In this document: one piece after another, positions 22,190 through 31,329 of the stretch
Layout: each line of letters begins with the position of its first letter
Numbering within the stretch: position 1 is the stretch's first letter
Source of the DNA: Eulemur rufifrons
Taxonomy: Eukaryota > Chordata > Mammalia > Primates > Lemuridae
Direction: 5' to 3'
Length of the DNA stretch: 64,000 nucleotides
Assembly (NCBI RefSeq): GCF_041146395.1
Contig: NC_090990.1
Coordinates: forward strand, 44,464,001 to 44,528,000
Made by a program: the position numbers and the translations under genes
The notes under the pieces: generated by a model
What the model was told of the DNA's origin: nothing
Databases searched by the model: none
Seen by the model: only the letters and a program-made list of their open reading frames with translations

Positions 22190-22480
22190 CATTAGCATCT
22201 GTGTGTCCACCTTACTAGGAAAACCAGGGTGCAGAATGTACCATCCTTGCTTCTAATGTGCAGTCTAGTATGGGAGAGAGAGAATTCAGCAGGCATTCGT
22301 AATGCAATTAGTGCTATGATAGGGAACAGTGAAAGCACAGTGGAGGGACAAATACCGTACCCTTGGGTGAACTCCCAGAGGCATTGACATCTGAAGTGAT
22401 TAAGATTCACCAAGGGTAAGAAAGGTAATGATGTTTCAGGAGTGCACAACCAAGCACAGAAGTGAGCGGAAGTGTGACCC
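22190..22480 (-). mobile_element. L2-like LINE fragment
   Basis: GTGCAGTCTAGTATGGGAGA, GTAATGCAATTAGTGCTATG, ATAGGGAACAGTGAAAGCAC and GTGGAGGGACAAATACCGTA match the reversed region just inside the L2 3' end, strongly diverged. Confidence 0.55.
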
Positions 22481-22672
22481 ATTCTGGAAATTGCAAGTTT
22501 GTTTCAGCCAGAGAATAGGCAAACCATGGACAACATAGTACTCTTTATCCTAGGTTCCCTGGGATACATACCTTAGGCAGATTTTTTGTTTTTCTCTGGT
22601 ATTTGTTTATGGAATTTCCCAGAACCTCCATGGAGTTAATTTCTCTAGCCTTCTATGTTTCCATAAAGCTAT

Positions 22673-22710
22673 ACACACACACGCCCACACACACACACAC
22701 ACACACACAC
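22673..22710. repeat. (CA)n microsatellite
   Basis: ACACACACAC, a GCCC interruption, then twelve to thirteen uninterrupted CA units (22686-22710). Confidence 0.95.
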
Positions 22711-23815
22711 TAAAAACCTTCTTATAATACTTTTTGCATTTGCCCGAAATGTCTAACTTTCATTCTGCCCTCTGAGCCACTCAAGGGAGTATATCTAGTA
22801 TTGGGGGTTCACCACACCCCTGATACAACCAGGTCCCTGGGCAGTGTGTGTTGCAAGAGATGGGAGAGACAAGAACACGGACACAGAAAGTAAGGTGAAA
22901 GGGTGTGGGGAGGTCAGGGGACCACCAGCATTCCCGTGAGCCAGGTGGCACTGATTGAAGTCTAGCACCCATTTTTATTCTCTTTTTCATGTTATAGATT
23001 ATAATGATTTCACGTGAAAAGCTCGTGAGTTAGTAAAACGTGTAATCTAAATGAGAACAAAGAGACCACGTACTTCTTTCTACTTTATCTAGTTCCTCAT
23101 TTACTGAGACATGAACTCAGGAGAGAGATAGGAACATTGCTTCAGGCTTAGAATAGCAAACTGCTCTTATCTGCTGGGCTGAGATCCTTTGATCGTTCTC
23201 TCTGCCTTTGGATTACAAGCCTGGGTCCCTTTGCAGACATCCAGGCTGTAGCCCTCAGGCTTCAAGGTGGGGTCCGTTTGCAGACATCCCAGTGGAATGT
23301 CCCTCTCAAGGTCGAGCAGCTTTTGCTCAGTGAACTGACATATCCACAGGTTGCTCTTTGGCAAAGTCCTGTTCCACTCCTGGGGTTCTCATATCTAGAC
23401 CCTAACTCTCAACAATCTGGTACTCACCTCTGTATCTCTGCAGTGCCATTCGCAGAACTAGAAAAAAATGTGTTTGGAAATTAAGGAATTCCTCCATGAA
23501 TGGATAGAATATTCAGAGTGGTTTTTGCCTCTCACTGTGCAGATCGGGCACAGTTTGGGCCCAAGGTTGGTTTGCAAGTTCAAGATATAAACCAAGAATT
23601 TGATTTTCAACTTAATTTTATGTTGAGCTGAGCAAGGCTGACCTGGGTTGCCTATGTCATTATTTCATTTAGTGCAGGTGATGGTCGTCAGATTAGCACT
23701 GATAAACCCATCTCATTTCTCTGTAGTATTCTTAGTGTCTTAAAGTTGAGTTGTCATTTCAACATTTCTCTTTCATTAGTCTTTTTTTGCTTAGAAGTAG
23801 CTATGAGATGATAAT
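22711..23815. other. Non-coding; local duplication at 23213-23295
   Basis: GGGTCCCTTTGCAGACATCC (23223-23242) and GGGTCCGTTTGCAGACATCC (23270-23289) differ by one base and lie 47 bases apart, marking a small segmental duplication. No other feature was recognised. Confidence 0.5.
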
Positions 23816-23819
23816 GTTG

Positions 23820-24055
23820 ACACTGATAAAAACAATGAGAACAAAATAACATTTTTTGGGCATGTGCTATATGAATTAACATAGCACTTAATCTTTCAAT
23901 GAATTTCTGAGGTGAGTAGTAGTATTACCTTCCTTAACAGATGAAGAGAATGAAGAGCAGGGAGGATATCTTACTTACTAATGAATCATGGCAGCACCAT
24001 GTCTGATCCAAAACCTGTATTTTGTACATGCTCAGTGATGCCTTCCTCATAGCAG
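23820..24055 (-). mobile_element. MIR SINE
   Basis: GGGCATGTGCTATATGAATT, AACATAGCACTTAATCTTTC, CTTCCTTAACAGATGAAGAG and a degraded remainder follow the reversed MIR. Confidence 0.65.
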
Positions 24056-24154
24056 CAGTAAAATCAAAAGTCTGGAAGAGTCTTTAGGAGGTCAGTTTTT
24101 CCATCTCACATCTGGAGGCAGGGTCATGCTTGAAGCAAATGCCTTGGTACACTG

Positions 24155-24345
24155 CCTGAAATGTATCCTCTGTAACCTTTGTCCACCTGGTGCACTCCTA
24201 CTCACGTTTCAGGTTTCAGAGCTCAAGCCACTACTCCTAAGTGAAACTTCCCTAATATTCCCAGGTAGAATTGCCCTCTTACTCTGTTGTTCCTTTTAAA
24301 CAGCTTATATTTCACCTGTGAAATTCACCCATCACACAGAGGGTA
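24155..24345 (+). mobile_element. L2 LINE fragment
   Basis: GTCCACCTGGTGCACTCCTA, CTCACGTTTCAGGTTTCAGA, CTCCTAAGTGAAACTTCCCT and TAGAATTGCCCTCTTACTCT are in L2 order. Confidence 0.65.
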
Positions 24346-24374
24346 TGTTCCTGGGGGCAGTTTGAATAGTTGTT

Positions 24375-24465
24375 AAAGGCATGGATTCTGAAGCTAATTG
24401 CTTGGCTCTGCCCGTATTAGCTGGATGATCTTAAGGTGCTCTCCTCCCTTCACAGACTGCTAATC
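24375..24465 (+). mobile_element. MIR SINE fragment
   Basis: GTTAAAGGCATGGATTCTGA, GCTAATTGCTTGGCTCTGC and TTAGCTGGATGATCTTAAGG match the first half of MIR. Confidence 0.65.
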
Positions 24466-25289
24466 CCTTGAAGCAAGAGAGATAATATATACTGTGAATG
24501 TCTTAAATGGCTAGGTCACAAATTGCCATGTTTTTGACCTAAATGGTAAGTCTGGATGTATCCTCCTGAAGGGCTGATGTATTGTTTCTGCCAGTTTCCA
24601 GATCTTGATCCCTGAAGAACATTGAGAACCTGGTTTTAAGGCCGTTTTTTCCTGTTTGTTTCTTTTTCTTTTCCATTTCTGTTTCCATTTCCTTCTCCTA
24701 ATTATTCCTTTTCCTTCCTTTCTTAGACACAAGAGATCTTGAAAGCTAGGAAATCTTCAGGTCTGTACTTGTAGTTCGCCAACTTTCTTTTAATGTTTTT
24801 GCCTCTTTCCTTGTTTGGAAAATCTTAATCTGCTTCTCTCCCATTTGTGTCAAAGAGATATTGCTCGATGTTAAAATTCTCAGCTCTGAGAGGTGAGTAA
24901 GCAGGCAATTCCTTGTCATCATAACTGAGAAGGGCATCACCATGGTGACTTTTACTTATTGTGGCTGTTGTCATGATGGCAACCTCAGTCACCTGGAAGC
25001 CCAGTGAGTCCTCATAAAGGGAGAACAAATAGGGAGAGGGGAAGAATGCTTCCAATGCTTTTTCATTTTGTACCATTGGAGAAGAGAGAGGCCATTTCTA
25101 GAGCCTACACCAAAATTGATAGCATAAGAAGACTAGAACCATGAGATCTGCTAAATATTCTCAGGGGTTTGAAGTATCAAATACCTGCAGATGATACCTC
25201 TGAGCAAAATCAGGCAGCGCAGTTTGGGATGTTTAGTGTGAGGGAAATGACTGTGCTTTTCAATGTCTCTTAACAATGTCTTGTAAAAG
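24466..25289. other. Non-coding; T/C-rich patch 24648-24725
   Basis: No repeat family recognised apart from a pyrimidine-rich patch. The Lys/Arg-rich minus-strand frame at 24511-24732 reflects that patch. Confidence 0.45.
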
Positions 25290-25375
25290 ATAAAGGAAAA
25301 GAATACTCGTTGAGTGCCTACAGTGTGCTAGGTACTGTGCTAAGCTATGGCATAGTATAGTTATTACAAAGAGAA
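25290..25375 (-). mobile_element. MIR/L2-type 3' end fragment
   Basis: CTCGTTGAGTGCCTACAGTG, TGCTAGGTACTGTGCTAAGC and CTATGGCATAGTATAG match the reversed tail shared by MIR and L2. Confidence 0.6.
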
Positions 25376-25429
25376 TTTGTGAAGATAATCATAGCTTATC
25401 AAAAAAGGATGTTTTATAATTTGCTCATG

Positions 25430-25469
25430 TGCTTATTTATATTATTTATATTTATATTTATTTATATTC
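25430..25469. repeat. (TTTATA)n AT-rich repeat
   Basis: Imperfect TTTATA / TTATTTA units over about 40 bases. Confidence 0.75.
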
Positions 25470-25639
25470 TTCAGTTGATGTTAGTTATATGCTCCTAAGG
25501 CCAGAGATTAATCGTAAAGTGGCCTAATAGCCAACAGAATTGAAATCCTAACTGGACTTTGCAGTATTTTATAAATATCTTTTCATGAGTGGGGCTGAAT
25601 AAGCGTTTAGTTAACAAGTGTAGACTTTTAATTGATCAG

Positions 25640-25850
25640 GGCAGGGTGTGAACTTATGCTCTGCTCCTTCCTAATGGTATGACCTCCAATGACTTAGCTT
25701 TCTGAGTCTCAGCATCCTTTTTTATCAAATGGGGACACTGATGGTATCCTCACAAGTTTGTTGTGACATTCAGTAACTCGTATAAAACTCACGTGCACAA
25801 TGCCGGGCGTGTAACAGGAACTCAGTAAGCTGTCACTTGTTTTCTTTCCT
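25640..25850 (+). mobile_element. MIR SINE
   Basis: TATGCTCTGCTCCTTCCTAA, GGTATGACCTCCAATGACTT, CTGAGTCTCAGCATCC, ATCAAATGGGGACACTGATG and GTAACAGGAACTCAGTAAGC follow MIR over its full length. Confidence 0.8.
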
Positions 25851-26079
25851 TTCGCCCTTCATTCCCACGCCTTCTCTCATATTGCCTGTAATTAGTACCA
25901 TCTCTGTTTTATAGGGGACAAATCCAAATCCATGCATACAGGGGCTTCACCAAGATCTTCGAACATTTTGGTGGCGACTTTAGGATCTTTTGTTCTCTGA
26001 CTTTTAGATCTCTTTCTTTTGGGGGCGTGGGAAAATTCCCTCCACTTGATTATTTATTCAGTCCTTTCATGCTCCCCAT

Positions 26080-26560
26080 ATTGTCATGGCCACGTTTGAA
26101 CCATGTTATCGGCGAGTCTAACTAAAAAGGCAATTTAATATTGCCCTGCGTTGCATCATTGTATATATTATTTCGGTCTGTCACAGGCCTGTCAGCAAGT
26201 CTTGATGAAGTACAGAGCCAATAGTAACAGGCCTGAAACCTGACAGCTCTTTAACAGAAGCAAGTCCGATTGGTGCAGTGGCATTTCTTCAGAAATAAGG
26301 CCCTCTTGGTCTCTTTGTTGATACAATTAGCAATCCAGTCCGAGTCATTATATCTCCCCGGGAGCTGTATCTTCAGGGCTGGTAATTCAGGCTGTTGCCT
26401 GGCTTGGAGACATAGAGCTATCAGGGGCCTGTGATGTACCAAAGGCTGCAGTCAGGAATATCTTGGTAATTTATCCCTTCTCTCAGCTCTAATTATTCTG
26501 TTATTCACTAGCTTGTTCGATTGAGACTTTCCAGGTTCTGCCTTCCCCAAGCGGAGAACA
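26080..26560. promoter_or_regulatory. Candidate enhancer-like block, repeat-free
   Basis: No repeat was recognised. TGTCA/TGACA cores typical of TALE homeodomain (MEIS/TGIF) sites are at 26178-26183, 26189-26194 and 26241-26246. A SOX-type CTTTGTTGATACAATTAGCA lies near 26318, and TAATTAT occurs near 26490. The mix of balanced GC content, several dinucleotide-rare words and lack of repeats resembles known conserved non-coding elements. This is inference without an alignment. Confidence 0.35.
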
Positions 26561-27445
26561 AAAGGTTTCCATTGAAAGTGGGGGCCTGGCAATGTCAATA
26601 CAGTGAACTGCATATAAATAATGCAACAGTGCCGACTTCATTTTTATAAAATCTTGTTGGAGAAATACATGAGAATGATCAGGCCTCTGGAACTCGGCAG
26701 GCCTGTGCTTTTGATGTGTGCCTTGCTCTGAGGAAAAGCAGACTATGAAGTTCTCCTTGTTCTCGTGGAAGCCGCTCCATGGTCTGTGGAGTGTGGCTGG
26801 GATCTTGGTGACTCTTTCCCTTTGTTTCTCTCGTAGACTGGAGGCTCCTGTCTGCCTGGGAAAACCCTGATCTGTATATACTGGGCCCTCAGTAAATGTT
26901 TTTCTGATCAAATGTGTTTTTAAAAAACAAAGATGATTATAATTATAGAAGTTACCTCTTATTTATCATCAAAAATGAGCTTTACTTAGATCCCCTTATT
27001 TTAATCCTCCTAGGGCTAGAGCGATCTGGCTGCGCCATACTTTCTGCACCCTCTGCTCTCCCAGTTAGCCGTCCATCGTTTCTTTTCACTGGTCAGGTTC
27101 CTCCAAAATAAATTTTCAGGCTGTAAACCTGGCAGTCAGAGCTCTGGGAGCTGAGTTGGGGAAAGGAGCTTGAGGGTTGGCCTGCAAAAAAGTTAATTCT
27201 GTCTGTTTTTGTCAAGGTGCCCCCACCCTCACCTGGGCTTCATACCCTACTCTCTGTGAGGGTGAGCCTTCGTCGTCCTCTTCCAGGTGTGGGAGAGGTG
27301 GCATCCCCATTGCTCATAGTGAGGTCACATGGGGTCTAATTACTTCCCAAACAGACCCTGAGCCATCCTGCTATTTTTAGACCCACTTCAGTATCCGCAT
27401 TTTCAGAGGTGCTGAATGCCACTACCTCCTGAACCTTTCTGGGTC
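26561..27445. other. Non-coding, no firm feature
   Basis: A 136-codon minus-strand frame at 26501-26911 spans part of the interval without any domain. The words TGGGCCCTCAGTAAATG near 26881 resemble an L2/MIR tail. 27021-27034 shares 14 bases with the start of 7SK RNA but the match is not extended. Confidence 0.4.
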
Positions 27446-27449
27446 TCCA

Positions 27450-27715
27450 CAGGTTAATCATGTTGCTTCCGGGTTTTCCCCACTGCTATTTAGGTTTTAT
27501 CTTTCTCAAGTCTACAAAGAGAGTTATTACTCCTCCATCTGTGTTTTCCGGCTTTCCTATTTGTGTTACGTCATCGTCTGTCCTGTTGTCTTTGTCATTG
27601 TGGGGTTTTGCCTTTTTGGAATACGCTTGTACAGCCATTTTATTGGGATTTTTAAAGGGAGCAGAGATCAACATGTGTAGTCAATCTGGCATTTTTAACT
27701 GGAAGTGTCTTTTTT
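27450..27715 (-). mobile_element. Possible ancient L1 5' region or LTR fragment
   Basis: The words AGAGTTATTACTCCTCCATC, GTACAGCCATTTTATTGGGA and the final CAATCTGGCATTTTTAACTG, GAAGTGTC resemble the reversed 5' end of an old L1M. The family is uncertain. Confidence 0.35.
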
Positions 27716-28035
27716 GTTTTTGAATTTTTTGAAATAGGAAAAATGATCCGTTAGAGATTTGGATGTTTTTGTGTCTTGGAAAGTAGGTGGTGGGAGGAAT
27801 GTGAGGTAGGCAAATGCTTTTTCAGAAGGCTTTCCTTGTTCTGTTGAGGTGAATGGGCTAGACAGTAAACCCAGTGTTCTGCTTGCTGCTGCCCCAGACA
27901 CTGCAGGAATCTAACTTTTCTTTCTTCTAGGGCCCGTACCCACAGCAGTAGCTAAAGATCTAGGTCTTATAATACAAGCAATTAAAAAGTGATTAAGAAC
28001 TCAAAAGCTTCCTTCTATAACTGAGATCTGAAGGT
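27716..28035. other. Non-coding, no recognised feature
   Basis: Nothing recognised beyond chance frames. Confidence 0.4.
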
Positions 28036-28037
28036 TT

Positions 28038-28160
28038 TTATTCATTTACTCAGTAAAAACATGCATTGAGCTCTCAAATTTGCCAGGGGTTCTTGGGGCT
28101 GGAAGAACATGATGAATAAGGCAGATATGGTCCTTGCTGGGGGAGGTTGTGACCAGACCT
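28038..28160 (-). mobile_element. L2 LINE 3' end
   Basis: TTATTCATTTACTCAGTAAA, GCATTGAGCTCTCAAATTTG, GGTTCTTGGGGCTGGAAGAA and AATAAGGCAGATATGGTCCT are the reversed L2 end. Confidence 0.65.
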
Positions 28161-28565
28161 TATATACTGAAATTCCCAGAAGGCCATAATTGAAGCCAAA
28201 TAAAATAATGACATTCTTTTATGCTAATGAGGTAGATCCTTCAGTGTCTCCTGGCCCTCCTCACTCATACACACTCACGCCTAAAATAGTATAAAATGTA
28301 GGAAGCCCACAGTTCTGTACTCCTTCAATCTGCCAGATCCTTTCATCAACACGAGCTGCTGAGACCACTGAATTTCAGGCAGACTTATATTAAAAAAAAC
28401 AAGGGCAACTTTAGGTGGCCATATTCTATGATACCATTATGAATCTTTGATTTTATGTACAGTTTTTACATTGCATGTTTGCTAGTTGTAGGCTAAAACG
28501 GAGGGGAAAAAAATCTAACCTTAGCTAAATTCAAGTTGCCTTTCTAAAACTTATGATTTTTTTTT
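28161..28565. other. Non-coding, no recognised feature
   Basis: AT-rich unique-looking sequence; no element assigned. Confidence 0.4.
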
Positions 28566-28569
28566 AACT

Positions 28570-30610
28570 CATGAGTTTTCTTGGTGAATTGACCGTTTTA
28601 TCATTTTGTAATGTACCTCTTTATCCCTGGTAACATTTCTTGTTCTGAAGTCTACTTTGTTTAATATAGCCACTTCAGCTTTTTTATTATTAGTATTTGC
28701 ATGGAATATCTTTTTGCATCCTTTTACTCTTTATTCTGTGTTTTTATATTTAAAATGTTTCTTTTAGACTGCATATAGTTGGGTATTATTTTTTATTTTT
28801 ATCCAGCTGTACAATCTCAGCCTTTATATAGGAAGTTTTAAGCCATTTACATTTAATGGGTGGGTTTTAATCTATTACCTTGCTATTTGCTTTTTCTTTG
28901 TTCCTTATATTCTATGTAATTTTTCCCTTTTCATGTCTTTTCCAGATTATTTAAATATTTTTCTAGTATTCTACTTTGTCTCTCAAATTGTTTTATTAGT
29001 TTTACCTCCTTTTTTTTTTTTTTACCAATTTCTCTAGGATTTATACTATGCATCTTTAACTTATCACAGTCTACCTGAAACTAATTTTACACTGCATTAC
29101 ATATATTAATAATATACTTTCATATCTTCCTGCGGTTCATACTGTTACTGTCATATGTTTTGTTTGTGCATATATTGTAAGCTCCACAATATATTGGCTT
29201 TTTTTTTCAGTTGGATCTTTTAGAGATAAAGTTTTAAGGTCAATTATCTTTTAAATAAATTTAAAAATGAAAAATTTATATCTGTTATATGTACTCACAT
29301 ATTTACCAATTCTGATATTGTCCATTTTCCTTCTCTCTGAAGAACTTCATCATTTCTCACAATGCAGGTTTCTTGGAAATAAATACTCTCAGCTTTTGCT
29401 TGTCTGAAAAAGTCTATATTTCGTATTCATTGTTCAAAGATTTTTTCTGAATATAGAATTCTAGATTCATTTTTTTCTTTTCAAATTTTTCAGCATTTTA
29501 AAGATGTCATTCCATTTTCTCATAGTTTGCATTGCTTCTAATGAAAAGTTTGCAGACTTTTCCCCCTTTTTCCTCTGTAATATGTCTTATTTTCCCCTCT
29601 GTTTTTAAGATTTTCTTCTTGTAATTTTTTTAAAAAGCAATTTGATTATAGTATGTTTTGATGTGATGTTTCTTTGTGTTTCATTGATCTTGGGTCTATG
29701 GGTTGATAGATTTTATCAAATTCAGAAAAAAATGTTGCCATTGTTTTTTCAAATATTTTTGATTGGATGCTGACGTTGTCAATTTTATGTTTGAGTGTCT
29801 GGATTTTGTTGTCTCCCTTTAAGGGATGTTGAGCTATCTTTTTCTGGTAGGCTGTTAATATCCTTTTGGTTTGGTTTTATCCATCAAAGGCTTATTTTTA
29901 AACTGTATTAGAGAAGATTTAGTGCTTTCTACAAGGAAAGTTTAGCCACACTTCTAGGGCTTATTTCTGCTGGGATCTCTACAGAACGCCTGGAGTGATC
30001 ACCAAGGACTTTTGAGTCTGATTTTTTTTTTTGGTAACTCAGGTGCTTCCCAGCCCTTTGTGAACTCTGAGAACTGTTCAGCTTCCAGCTTTCCAGTCAC
30101 TCTTTATCAGACCTCTTGGAATTTCAGTGTGCATATGTGCGTCTTAGTATTCAGCAAAGACTTAAGAGGACTCTTGTGTGTACTTTCAGAGCCCTCTTTC
30201 TGCATCACTTCCTCCTCTCTGGAGGTCTGTGTCACCATAGCTTCTGGCTGCATCAAGGTTTTTGAATTCTGGCCTTCGTTTCCTCAGTTGCATGAGGTTA
30301 CTGTGCTTTCCTTGGGATCCCCAGTCCTGCTCTGTGGCCTGGCATGTGCCTCTAGGCAGAAAGCCAGGATGCTTTTAGGGCTCACCTCATTTGTTTCCCT
30401 CTCTCAGGGATCACTCTTCCTGTGCTGCCTGTTGTGCAAGGTCTCAAACAGTTATTTAATATGTCTCTTCTACTTTTCTAGTTGTTTAACACAGGAAGGT
30501 AAAATTCAGTCTCTATTGCTCCATCATGGAAGCAGAAGCTTTATTCCTACTTCAGTAAGAGTTTCTATCTTGATGTGGTGTTTAACTTCATATTCCTTAA
30601 CATAAGTTGA
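28570..30610 (-). mobile_element. Ancient L1M-type LINE, ORF2 start through ORF1 and 5' region
   Basis: Reversed landmarks are collinear: TTTTATCATTTTGTAATGTA, TCTGAAGTCTACTTTGTTTA, AAGCCATTTACATTTAATGG, TTTAACTTATCACAGTCTAC, CTCTCAGCTTTTGCTTGTCT, AAAGATGTCATTCCATTTTC and, near the end, TATTGCTCCATCATGGAAGC. All three frames are broken. The 197-codon plus-strand frame at 30012-30605 is antisense to the L1 5' region and is not a gene. Confidence 0.8.
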
Positions 30611-30744
30611 TCATTTTTCTCTCCTTTAATAAAATACTGTCATAAAATACATTCCTACATATACTATTATTAAAACATCCTTGAGTGTTACTTATAGTGT
30701 ATTTTTTCACATTTAATTTAATTTTTATTTTTACTGCTTTATTT

Positions 30745-31325
30745 TTCCATTTTTAAAATTTTTTTTATTTCAGCATATTTCAGGGGTACAAATATTTAGG
30801 TTACATATATTGCCTTTTTCTCACTCGAGTCAGAGTTTCAAGCATGTCCATCCCCCAGACGGTGCACACTGTACGCATTATGTGTGTATGCATCCATCCC
30901 CTCCTCCCCGCTGCCATCTGCCCAACACCCGATGAATGTTATTACTACATGTGCACATAAGTGTTGATCAGTTAATGCCAATATGATGGTGAGTACATGT
31001 GGTGCTTGTTTTTCCATTCTTGTTATACTTCACTTAGTAGAATAGGCTCCAGCTCTATCCAGGATAATACAAAACATGCTATATCACCATTGTTTTTTGT
31101 GGCTGAATAGAACTCCATGGTATACATATACCACATTTTATTAATGCACTAATATATTGATGGGCACTTGAGTTGTTTTCACATCTTTGCAATTGTGAAT
31201 TGTGCTGCTATAAAACATTCTAGTGCAGATGTCTTTTTTATGGAATGTCTTTTGTTCTTTTGGGTAGATGCCCTGTAATGGGATTGCTGGATCAAATGGT
31301 AGTTCTACTTGTAGCAATTTGGACA
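30745..31325 (-). mobile_element. 5'-truncated L1 LINE, strepsirrhine 3' UTR type
   Basis: The reversed tail begins TTTATTTCAGCATATTTCAG, GGGTACAAATATTTAGGTTA, continues with GAGTCAGAGTTTCAAGCATG, TCCATCCCCCAGACGGTGCA and GTGTTGATCAGTTAATGCCA, and ends in ORF2 C-terminal coding remnants. About 580 bases remain. The 3' UTR type is the one found in lemurs and lorises. Confidence 0.92.
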
Positions 31326-31326
31326 T
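31141..31326 (-). pseudogene. L1 ORF2 C-terminal remnant
   Basis: The frame contains VELPFDPAIPLQGIYPKEQK, TFHKKDICTRMF and STIHNCKDVKTTQVPINI, unmistakable L1 ORF2 C-terminal patterns. It stays open for about 60 codons only and lacks the endonuclease and reverse transcriptase domains because the copy is 5'-truncated. Confidence 0.9.
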
Positions 31327-31329
31327 GTC

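Noticed and set aside
26501..26911. 136-codon minus-strand frame next to the candidate enhancer
   Set aside because: No domain, no start context of note, no splice structure; codon composition is like the surrounding non-coding DNA.
27021..27034. 14 bases identical to the start region of 7SK RNA (GCGATCTGGCTGCG), suggesting a 7SK pseudogene
   Set aside because: The similarity fades within a few bases on both sides and the polymerase III terminator and later 7SK landmarks are missing. A 14-base match by chance is plausible in 64 kb when both strands are scanned against a 330-base RNA.
30012..30605. 197-codon plus-strand open frame, the longest in the window
   Set aside because: It is antisense to the 5' region of an old reversed L1 (28570-30610), has no domain, and its Ser/Leu/Cys-rich composition fits reversed L1 sequence.
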